A stretch of DNA of 64,000 bases, from positions 1 through 64,000 of the forward strand of contig CAOKSY010000003.1 in the NCBI GenBank assembly GCA_948471525.1, in the 5' to 3' direction. Below, piece after piece: positions 57,459 through 64,000 of the stretch. This DNA is from an uncultured Clostridia bacterium. GTDB lineage: Bacteria; Bacillota; Clostridia; Christensenellales; UBA3700. The notes below the pieces were generated by a model. The model saw only the letters and a program-made list of their open reading frames with translations. It was not told the origin of the DNA and did not search any database. Position 1 is the first letter of the stretch. Each line of letters starts with the position of its first letter. Both the position numbers and the translations under genes were made by a program.

Positions 57459-57487
57459 TTGCTTTTTGAGAAAAAAAGTATTATGAT
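57459..57487 (+). promoter_or_regulatory. yqeY promoter
   Basis: TTGCTT (57459-57464), 17-nt spacer, TATGAT (57482-57487). Confidence 0.6.
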
Positions 57488-57512
57488 AATATAAAAACAA
57501 CGGAGGTAATAT

Positions 57513-57941
57513 ATGGATATAGATTTTTTTAAAAAAGAAAAAGTCGTAAAGATGAAGGAAAAAGACAAAGACGCGGTGTCCGCTCTAAACGTCATAATAA
57601 ATAAGATAATGCTGGCGTCTATCGAAAAACGCGCCAAAGGCGAAACCTTGGTCGAAAGCGACGTGCTGTCTCTTCTTCAAAAAACTGAAAAAGAACTGAT
57701 AGAAGAAAAGAGCGGCTATGAAAAAGCCGGAGCAAATTATCTCGATAAAGTCGAAAGTCTGGACAATCAGATAAAGACTATAAAGAGTTATCTTCCCCAA
57801 CTTATGACCCAAGAAGAGATCAAGGCGGTAATACTCTCTCTTGAGGACAGATCGGTGCCTGCGGTAATGAAACATTTCAAGACGAATTATGCCGGCAAAT
57901 GCGATATGAAGACGGTCAACGAGACGCTTAGACAGCTTTAA
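57513..57941 (+). CDS. yqeY: GatB/YqeY domain protein
   Basis: 142 aa, all-helical. Near the N-terminus it has KDAVSALNVIINKI, and the typical C-terminal part SYLPQLMTQEEIKAVI ... MKHFKTNYAGKCDMKTVNETLRQL. YqeY resembles the tRNA-binding tail of GatB; its function is not settled. CGGAGG precedes the ATG. Convergent with spmB across a shared terminator. Confidence 0.88.
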   Translation: MDIDFFKKEKVVKMKEKDKDAVSALNVIINKIMLASIEKRAKGETLVESDVLSLLQKTEKELIEEKSGYEKAGANYLDKVESLDNQIKTIKSYLPQLMTQEEIKAVILSLEDRSVPAVMKHFKTNYAGKCDMKTVNETLRQL

Positions 57942-57967
57942 TGATCAAATAAATACCAAAATCAAAC

Positions 57968-57998
57968 GTGACGGAATTCAAAACTCCGTCACATTATT
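57968..57998. terminator. Bidirectional terminator yqeY / spmB
   Basis: GTGACGGA / TCCGTCAC stem, 9-nt loop, T-rich on the plus side; it overlaps the spmB stop codon. Confidence 0.75.
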
Positions 57999-58495
57999 TT
58001 ACATATAAGACACGCCATTACCGCGCCGAAATAACAGGCAAACAGAGATATCGGTATGGCATAACGAAGTCTCTTGACCTTTGTGGTAGAAAAGTAAACA
58101 GTACCGACGTAGAAGACCGTTTCGCTCGCGCCCACTATTACCGAAGCGCATCTTGCAATATAGCTGTCCGCGCCGTGCGTCTTATATATTCCTTCCAACA
58201 GAGCAAGCGAACCGTTGCCCGAAAGCGGACGGATAATCAGCAATTCGCACAACTCGTCGGGTATCCCCAACACTGTAAGCACGGGGGACATTATCTTTGC
58301 AAGATAAGAGTTTAGACCGCTGAGCGAAAACAGTTCGACGGCAATGAGCACTGCGCATATATAAGGAAAAATAGAAAGTATCAGCGATATGCTCTCTTTG
58401 CTGCCCTTGACGAAGTTGTCGTATACCGGCACTTTTTTTATAAACGCCCAGAGTATAATAATGAATATAAACGCGGGAAGTATGTACTTGCTCAT
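57989..58495 (-). CDS. spmB: Spore maturation protein B
   Basis: 168 aa from ATG 58495; the longer frame lies inside spmA. Nucleoside-recognition (gate) membrane protein: FVKGSKESISLILSIFPYICAV, the LLIIRPLSGNGSLALLEGI block and VGASETVFYVGTVYFS. In Bacillus and Clostridium, SpmA and SpmB are needed for core dehydration and heat resistance of spores. It overlaps spmA by 4 nt. Confidence 0.92.
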   Translation of the reverse strand: MSKYILPAFIFIIILWAFIKKVPVYDNFVKGSKESISLILSIFPYICAVLIAVELFSLSGLNSYLAKIMSPVLTVLGIPDELCELLIIRPLSGNGSLALLEGIYKTHGADSYIARCASVIVGASETVFYVGTVYFSTTKVKRLRYAIPISLFACYFGAVMACLICKIM

Positions 58496-59124
58496 TTCTT
58501 TACGCTCCCCGTCTTTGCTCCTGCAAAAAGCGGCTGTCTCGGCATATCGCTCTCCCGCTCTTTTTCTTTTTTTGTAAACTTGGCGCATATCTTTGCCAAT
58601 ATTACTCCCGTAACGGTGGAGATTACCGTCGCGATAAGCGAGGGAAGAATTATATCCGACGCTGAGTTACTGCCCGCCGCCGCGCGCAATCCTATTATCG
58701 TAGCCGGAATAAGCTGTATAGACGTAGAATTGACGACCATAAAAAGTATCATATTGTCGGTCGCTTTTTCGCTGCCGTCCTGCATACACTCCATCGCCTT
58801 TATTCCGAGCGGAGTCGCCGCCCCGCCCATACCCAGAAGATTGGCGGAAAAATTGAGCGTAATGTATTCCAAAGCAAGATCGCTTTCGCCTTTGAATAGC
58901 CGCTTTGTGATAGGCTTGAATATCCTGTTCATCGCTCGGTTGAGACCTATGCCCTCCATAAGCGACAGCACCGACAGCCATATGGCGTATATCGCGATCA
59001 GCGTAAACGCAAGTTTCAACGCGGAACTCGCGCCGCTTATCATTATGGAAAAGGCGCTCTCCGGAGATACTACTATCAGCATTACAAGCGACACCAAAAT
59101 CATAATAGCGAATACGAAATTCAT
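58492..59124 (-). CDS. spmA: Spore maturation protein A
   Basis: 210 aa membrane protein with the paired pattern GASSALKLAFTLIAIYAIWLS, NFSANLLGMGGAATPLGIKAM and NSTSIQLIPATIIGLRAAAGS. Its ribosome site GGGAG sits in the 3' arm of the upstream terminator-like hairpin. Partner of SpmB. The pair suggests a spore-forming lineage, although no other sporulation gene is in view. Confidence 0.92.
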   Translation of the reverse strand: MNFVFAIMILVSLVMLIVVSPESAFSIMISGASSALKLAFTLIAIYAIWLSVLSLMEGIGLNRAMNRIFKPITKRLFKGESDLALEYITLNFSANLLGMGGAATPLGIKAMECMQDGSEKATDNMILFMVVNSTSIQLIPATIIGLRAAAGSNSASDIILPSLIATVISTVTGVILAKICAKFTKKEKERESDMPRQPLFAGAKTGSVKK

Positions 59125-59126
59125 AT

Positions 59127-59158
59127 CAAAAAACTCCCATACTCAATAGTATGAGAGT
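59127..59158 (-). terminator. Terminator-like hairpin whose 3' arm contains the spmA ribosome site
   Basis: Minus strand ACTCTCATACT / AGTATGGGAGT (11 bp, one G.U), loop ATTG, T6, then the spmA ATG. It ends the upstream HtrA-like unit and also masks the spmA GGGAG. Confidence 0.7.
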
Positions 59159-59191
59159 CGTTTGACGTTTATAACTATCTCGGTCAAGCCG

Positions 59192-60727
59192 TTATTCTAT
59201 CTCCGAGAAAAACTCCTCTGTCGCTTCTATAGTGACAGAGATCTTTTGGATAGTCTGATTACCCGTAGAAGGTTGGCTCGGATCGGTGACGTCTGTTCCG
59301 TCGGTCGGCTCGATCGGTTCGGTAGGAGGTAATTCTTCTTCGACTACTCGCACTACGTTTACGACGATCGTATCGCCTATGCGGACTTTGAGCATAGCGT
59401 CGATAAACGTGAAGGTGCGTTCTATCTTATACTCTATTCCGTTGATCGAAATAGACTTGACTACGTCGCCCTCGAGCAATTTGCCGTCTGCCGCGCCGCC
59501 TGCTGTGACATTCGATATCGCCACGTCTTCGACTATCTTGACGGAAAGAGTATTGGCGTCGTAGACCGCTCTCGAAGATTCAACGGTCAGGCTCACTCCC
59601 AAAGTGATCCTGCTGAGCTTTTTGCTTTCCGCATCTTCTTTATCGCAGTTGTCGATTATGCTGTCGGCTACTGCCGTAGCTATATTACTGGGTATAGCAT
59701 ATCCCATATTTTCGATAGCCGTCGAATTGGATTTTGCATTGACGATACCGATAAGTCTTCCTTGAGAATCGAACAGTCCGCCGCCGCTATTGCCGGAATT
59801 GATCGCGGCGTCTACTCTGATAACTCTGTGCGAAGATCTTTTAGCGTTGATTCCCGTACCGTCAGCCACGGTGATGACTTCGCTGTCTACGCTGATCACG
59901 CCTTTCGTAACAGAAATGCCCTGCGCAGCCGCATTTCCTATCGCCATAACTTCGCTGCCTACGGTCAAATTGTCCGAATTCTCTACTGCGACTTGTTTTG
60001 CCGCGCTATCCTTTATAACATCGTTTTCTTTGATCTTAAGCACCGCTATATCGTAGGTGAACGAACCGCCAACGTATTGCGCAGCGATAGCGTCCATTTC
60101 GTTCTGAGTGCCGTAAAGATAAACGTAGATATCGTTTATAATTCCGTCGGTTGCGGTCTCTTTTGTTGCCGAATCGTTTGCCACCACGTGATAATTGGTA
60201 ATGATATAAGCTTCGCCGATCTCTTTATTTAACTTATAAATCACGCCCGAACCGTTGCTGACAGCAGAAATCTCTTGCTCTGGTTGGAATAGCGTACCCC
60301 CGGTAATATATTTGTAATACGCCATTATTTTTACCGATGCAAGCAATGCGTCGCTGACGTTGACGGTCTCTCCGTTGATATCGAGCGAAAGATATTCTTT
60401 GAGGAAAGCGAGAAAATCCCCTTTGAATCCGTTCTCTACAGCTTTATTATACAGATCTTCGACGCTGACGTCCTGACCGTCAATACCGTTCCAACCGTTG
60501 ACGCCGTCTTTGCCGTCCTCTCCGTCCTTGCCCGGCGCGCCGGTTTCGCCGTCGATACCGTCCGCTCCTTTAAGACTTTCAAGCCATTCTTCCAAAGTAC
60601 CTTTAAAGCCGTTCTGTACGGCAAGATCGTATGCGGAAAGTCCTTTGTTGTCGCATGCGACGGCAAAGGCGCAGAATACTATCAGTATAAGACATACGGA
60701 TATAAGCGCAATACTTTTCTTTTTCAT
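59192..60727 (-). CDS. HtrA-like trypsin-type serine protease lipoprotein with collagen-like segment
   Basis: 511 aa. Signal peptide with a Cys near 24 (FAVAC). A linker with NGFKGTLEEWLESLKG and a short Gly-X-Y collagen-like run (about 50-85), then a second NGFKG unit. The protease domain has the triad His about 178 (TNYHVV), Asp about 225 (YDIAVLK) and Ser about 312 (SGNSGGGLF). A PDZ-like part (about 400-470) follows and a Pro/Thr-rich tail. It is probably an envelope quality-control protease. Confidence 0.88.
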   Translation of the reverse strand: MKKKSIALISVCLILIVFCAFAVACDNKGLSAYDLAVQNGFKGTLEEWLESLKGADGIDGETGAPGKDGEDGKDGVNGWNGIDGQDVSVEDLYNKAVENGFKGDFLAFLKEYLSLDINGETVNVSDALLASVKIMAYYKYITGGTLFQPEQEISAVSNGSGVIYKLNKEIGEAYIITNYHVVANDSATKETATDGIINDIYVYLYGTQNEMDAIAAQYVGGSFTYDIAVLKIKENDVIKDSAAKQVAVENSDNLTVGSEVMAIGNAAAQGISVTKGVISVDSEVITVADGTGINAKRSSHRVIRVDAAINSGNSGGGLFDSQGRLIGIVNAKSNSTAIENMGYAIPSNIATAVADSIIDNCDKEDAESKKLSRITLGVSLTVESSRAVYDANTLSVKIVEDVAISNVTAGGAADGKLLEGDVVKSISINGIEYKIERTFTFIDAMLKVRIGDTIVVNVVRVVEEELPPTEPIEPTDGTDVTDPSQPSTGNQTIQKISVTIEATEEFFSEIE

Positions 60728-60798
60728 ATTTACCTCTCAATTCCGCCGCGGCGCGGCGATACCGAATTTGTTTCCCTTATTATAATACGTATAAATAA

Positions 60799-60827
60799 AT
60801 TATATATTAAAATCCTTATGATTACAA
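60799..60827 (-). promoter_or_regulatory. Promoter of the HtrA-like gene
   Basis: Minus-strand TTGTAA (60822-60827), 17-nt spacer, TATAAT (60799-60804). Confidence 0.65.
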
Positions 60828-60851
60828 AGTAAAATTCGAGAAATTATTTTG

Positions 60852-62054
60852 TCAATTTTTCTTTATTTTTCCCAAAAGACACCTCGTCTCGCCCTTTTCG
60901 ATGACCAATCCGCAATAGTTGCACATCACGCAAAGACTCTTGTCCGACTTACCTTCCTTGAGTTTTTTTGCAAAATTCGGCTCGCAAATAAACGGTCTGC
61001 ACATAGACACGGCTTTTATTCCGCCGTCCAAAGCCTTCTGCATATCTCCCCGCTCGGCAATTCCGCCTACTAGTATAAGGTCTATATCTATATTTTCCTT
61101 TATCGCCATAGCGGCGGGATAGTTGAACATAGTCAGCGGTTTTGGCTGAGGTATCAGCGGATTGATAAGTTTTGCGCAAGCAAGACAAAATTTATTGAGA
61201 GCTTTGGGCATACTCGCGACAGGTTCCCTGTATTTAAACACCGCGTCCATCGGCAATCGCTTGGAACGCATCGTATTCATACCGTCCTGCACGCTGCCGC
61301 ACGAGACTTCTATAGCGTCGACGCCGTATTCCTTAAGTCTTTTGCATACCTCTATCGCATAAGGTATCCGCATTCCGCGCCGTCTCTTATCGGTAGCGGA
61401 AAGTTTAACCCATATTGGAAAATCGCCGACTTTTTCCCTCGCCTTTGCAAGTATCTCTTTGATTATGCGCAGTCTGCCGTCGATATCTTTACCGTAACCG
61501 TCCTTGCGCCTGTTTCCGTTGGGCGATATAAAATCGTGCAGAAGATAACCGTGCGCCAAGTGTATCTGCGCGCCGTCAAATCCGTACTCCTTTGCCTTTG
61601 CAATCGAATCGGCAAAAGCGTCTTCGACGCGAATTATCTCCTCTTCCGTCATTGCTCTCGCCTTATCGGGATAGAACAGATGACGTTTTGCGCTCGGAGC
61701 GATTTTTTTCATACCTATCGTTTTGCTCGACGTCTGTCTGCCGCAATGCGCAAGTTGAGCGATGATAGGCGTGCCGTGAGCGTGCACCGCCTCGGTCAAT
61801 TTTATATATTTTTCTCTAGCAGAATCATTGTAAAAGGTAAGACATCTGGGATATGACGAACTTCCCTCTTCGCTTACTATAGCGTATCCGGCGATTATAC
61901 ATCCCACTTCGTTTTTTGCCATAAAAGCGTATTTTGAAATAAGTTTTTCGCCGGGGCCGCCGTCTTCGTCCGCCAATCCGTCGTGAGTCGCCGAACGAAT
62001 TATTCTGTTTTTAAGTCTTACTTTTCCCACTTCGCAGGATTCGAATATTTCCAT
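60852..62054 (-). CDS. NADH:flavin oxidoreductase (old yellow enzyme family)
   Basis: 400 aa FMN TIM barrel. N-terminal KVRLKNRIIRSATHDGLAD, IAQLAHCGRQTS, the active-site HLAHGYLLHDFISPNGNRRKDGYG, and ILVGGIAERGDMQKAL. A C-terminal Cys cluster CVMCNYCGLV ... TRCLLG suggests an Fe-S or metal site as in the 2,4-dienoyl-CoA-reductase branch, but the FAD domain of those is absent. The substrate is unknown. It is 8 nt downstream of the GH110-like gene. Confidence 0.9.
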   Translation of the reverse strand: MEIFESCEVGKVRLKNRIIRSATHDGLADEDGGPGEKLISKYAFMAKNEVGCIIAGYAIVSEEGSSSYPRCLTFYNDSAREKYIKLTEAVHAHGTPIIAQLAHCGRQTSSKTIGMKKIAPSAKRHLFYPDKARAMTEEEIIRVEDAFADSIAKAKEYGFDGAQIHLAHGYLLHDFISPNGNRRKDGYGKDIDGRLRIIKEILAKAREKVGDFPIWVKLSATDKRRRGMRIPYAIEVCKRLKEYGVDAIEVSCGSVQDGMNTMRSKRLPMDAVFKYREPVASMPKALNKFCLACAKLINPLIPQPKPLTMFNYPAAMAIKENIDIDLILVGGIAERGDMQKALDGGIKAVSMCRPFICEPNFAKKLKEGKSDKSLCVMCNYCGLVIEKGETRCLLGKIKKN

Positions 62055-62062
62055 AAATGCTC

Positions 62063-63688
62063 CTATTTTTCTATTACTTGTGAATTTACAGACTCAACTT
62101 TTAAAGGTCTGCTAGACGAATTATTTTCCAATACTACGCCGTCTGCGGACTTGAAATAAAATCCGCCTTGATCTCCGCTCTCTATGACGTTGTCGAAAAT
62201 ATGTATATTTTTATGCACCGCGCCTCTATGCGCTCTGTTTTCGGGTAATACCTGCGCCGTATAACCTATACATCTTCCAAAACGGTTGCGCGCTATTTCC
62301 ACGTCCGAAACGGATCCGCTCTCATACCAATTTTTTGCGTCGTCGGAAATGAGGATCGAATGCATGGACGTGCTGTCGAAATCATTGTCGCAAATGCGTA
62401 TCTTACCGCCCGACGTGACCAGTACTCCTCTGGTAATTATCCTTGTCATCTTGTTGTGCGAAAAATCCAGATCGGCAATCGCGGATTTATTTTCTATCGC
62501 CATACCTACGCTTGCGCCCTCGATTTTATCCAATCTCAACCGTATGGTATATTCATTCTCAAGATTGGCTTCGAGGATCTTCGCCCTCGAACTTTCCAAC
62601 AGCGTATCCGTATCGACAAACGCTATCTCATCGCCCGATCTCAACGGATTAAAGCCGTGCGTCTGAGGATGGGAAAATTTGACAGATACGCCGTCAGCGT
62701 GTAACTTCGAGATCAAAAAATGTATTCCGTGAACGTTGAGACAGTCATCGCCCGCGCCAGCAAAATAATTGTTTTTTATCGCTATTTCTCCGCGACAGGA
62801 GCAAAAGTGCAAAAAATCCGCAGCCGAGGCTATAAGTTTACCGCTGCCGTCTTCGGGAGCGAATATGCTGTCCGTGAGCGACACTCCTTCGCTATCTTGG
62901 CAGACAAGCGCGAGACCGTAATTGAAATGCTGCGAGATTTTGTCAAGCACTACGTCTTTACATCTATCGATCGCTATTCCGCAACAGTCGCGTCGATGGT
63001 CGTATACGTAAAACCTGTCGCCGACTGCAAATCTCGACGTAGAGAGATAATATGCTCTGATCTTATTGCCGTCTAATCTTTTGAGACAAAAAGACGCGTT
63101 GAGCGGATGCGCTGTACGCCACGTGGAATCCTTATCTCTGTCCTCGATCTTTGCAATCCATCTAGCCGTGTTTTTAAATTTTTCCAACGGCGTAACGTAA
63201 CCGTCGCCTACAAAACAGTACTTGCCAGATATCTTTTTGACTTGACTTTCCTCATCTATATCGAAATCTATATGATTTCGACCTTTGGACAGCACTTTGA
63301 ACTCGTGCATATCGGGATTGCGGACGATTATCTTAAGATTTGTCAATCTCACGTTTTGACACGCTATGATTACGGCGTTGCTCATCTTGCCGCTCATTAC
63401 GAATATACTGCCGCCGCCGTCTACGGTAATGTCTTTGACGTTTTCCAACCATATTGCCGCGCGGTGCAAATGAGGCACTTCGCCTCTTTTCCACTCTTTA
63501 TCGCCTACCGTATTCGTGATAAAAAGTCTGCGCGAATACGCGTCGGACGCATTGAAATAATATTCTCCTCTTTCAAACAACAAAGTCTTTTCGCCGTCTT
63601 TTTTTGCAAGTTGACGCAAAGCGTTCTGCAAAGATACAGTGATATCTTCGCCCGCTTTTATACCGAAATCTCTTACGTTGTATATCAT
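62063..63688 (-). CDS. GH110-like alpha-1,3-galactosidase (right-handed beta-helix), no signal peptide
   Basis: 541 aa. Right-handed parallel beta-helix pattern throughout. The central block ADFLHFCSCRGEIAIKNNYF, then GAGDDCLNVHG and SHPQTHGFNPLRSGDEIAFVDT, matches my recollection of family GH110 exo-alpha-1,3-galactosidases, which cleave blood-group-B-type and related galactosyl ends; the adjacent Asp pair in GAGDDC is the likely catalytic site. No signal peptide is visible, so it may act inside the cell on imported oligosaccharides. A more general beta-helix glycosidase cannot be excluded. Confidence 0.72.
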   Translation of the reverse strand: MIYNVRDFGIKAGEDITVSLQNALRQLAKKDGEKTLLFERGEYYFNASDAYSRRLFITNTVGDKEWKRGEVPHLHRAAIWLENVKDITVDGGGSIFVMSGKMSNAVIIACQNVRLTNLKIIVRNPDMHEFKVLSKGRNHIDFDIDEESQVKKISGKYCFVGDGYVTPLEKFKNTARWIAKIEDRDKDSTWRTAHPLNASFCLKRLDGNKIRAYYLSTSRFAVGDRFYVYDHRRDCCGIAIDRCKDVVLDKISQHFNYGLALVCQDSEGVSLTDSIFAPEDGSGKLIASAADFLHFCSCRGEIAIKNNYFAGAGDDCLNVHGIHFLISKLHADGVSVKFSHPQTHGFNPLRSGDEIAFVDTDTLLESSRAKILEANLENEYTIRLRLDKIEGASVGMAIENKSAIADLDFSHNKMTRIITRGVLVTSGGKIRICDNDFDSTSMHSILISDDAKNWYESGSVSDVEIARNRFGRCIGYTAQVLPENRAHRGAVHKNIHIFDNVIESGDQGGFYFKSADGVVLENNSSSRPLKVESVNSQVIEK

Positions 63689-63697
63689 AAAAACTCC

Positions 63698-64000
63698 CTA
63701 CTTGATGACTTTATAATCTTCAAATCCCAACATTACTATCTGTCCGATTATCTCGGTGAGTTCCGAAAGACTGACTTCAAGCCTGCCTTTGAATACGTCC
63801 TCGAACATATTGGCAAATCCGTTGGTATAAAATCTTACCTTCAACGCGAAAATATCGGTGTCTTTTATATGACTGATCTTGGAATTGTTCTCTATGACTA
63901 TCTTGATAAAAAACTCTTTGAGTTTGTCGATAAAGTGATCGCCCACCTTGGCGCAAATAAGCCGTCTGTAAAACTCGAAATCCTTTTGAAGATATTTCGT
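63698..64000 (-). CDS. TetR/AcrR-family regulator (partial, 5' end outside window)
   Basis: The open frame continues to the right edge, so only the C-terminal 100 residues are seen. It is helical (KYLQKDFEFYRRLICAKVG ... FYTNGFANMFEDVF ... ELTEIIGQIVMLGFEDYKVIK), as in ligand-binding halves of TetR regulators. Ten nt upstream of the GH110-like gene on the same strand, it could regulate this glycosidase/oxidoreductase unit. The DNA-binding domain is not in the window. Confidence 0.6.
   Translation of the reverse strand, partial: TKYLQKDFEFYRRLICAKVGDHFIDKLKEFFIKIVIENNSKISHIKDTDIFALKVRFYTNGFANMFEDVFKGRLEVSLSELTEIIGQIVMLGFEDYKVIK

Overview
The window (about 45% GC by eye) looks like the chromosome of a Gram-positive, probably gut-dwelling Clostridia-type bacterium. 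The reasons are spore-maturation genes spmA/spmB, ECF-type vitamin uptake, RecD2 rather than RecBCD, two DUF975 membrane proteins, strong Shine-Dalgarno sites, sigma-A type promoters and a host-glycan degradation set. Most housekeeping genes lie on the minus strand. The lineage assignment is inference from gene content.

Left end (1-5000): a diversity-generating retroelement (DGR). A minus-strand lipoprotein gene, cut by the window edge, carries a 116-nt variable repeat (VR, 32-147). Divergent from it are a DGR-type reverse transcriptase (2013-3158) and an Avd-like accessory protein (3246-3773), then a 116-nt template repeat (TR1, 4044-4159). VR and TR1 align without gaps and differ at 10 positions, all adenines in TR1, which is the hallmark of adenine mutagenesis. 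A second, diverged TR-like unit (TR2, 4545-4660) follows. Both TR units continue into about 190 nt of sequence that folds into hairpins with compensatory changes. Palindromic interspersed repeats surround the cassette.

5062-22400: housekeeping block on the minus strand: secA-prfB-tsaD, cysK, recD2, metK behind a SAM-I riboswitch with terminator, and rpoB-rpoC. 22842-24548 (plus strand): rqcP-like gene, ispDF fusion and a small membrane protein. 24553-28685: heavy-metal permease, transglutaminase-like lipoprotein, trmB.

28811-35580: a sialic-acid catabolic cluster (aminotransferase, aldose epimerase, cytoplasmic-type sialidase, nanE, nanK, nanA, then an Mrp/NBP35 ATPase) with no transporter in view. 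35639-46863: hydroxyacid dehydrogenase, RNA methyltransferase, exonuclease, asnA, glnS, fhs, mnmA and two DUF975 proteins. 47117-49877: tRNA-Arg(CCG), an SGNH hydrolase, and an FMN-riboswitch-like RNA whose ligand-contact junction residues are changed, placed ahead of an ECF substrate-binding component and a pyridoxal-kinase-like gene.

50325-53842: accessory region. The 3' end of tRNA-Val(UAC) is followed by a small island bounded by a 65-bp direct repeat, holding an XRE regulator, a lincosamide-nucleotidyltransferase-like gene and a GNAT gene. Next to it is an AT-rich two-gene unit of unknown function. 54074-64000: exported transglutaminase-like protein, yqeY, spmAB, HtrA-like lipoprotein, an old-yellow-enzyme oxidoreductase, a GH110-like glycosidase and a partial TetR regulator. 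The sialidase, GH110-like enzyme and variable lipoprotein together suggest a host-associated, glycan-foraging life.
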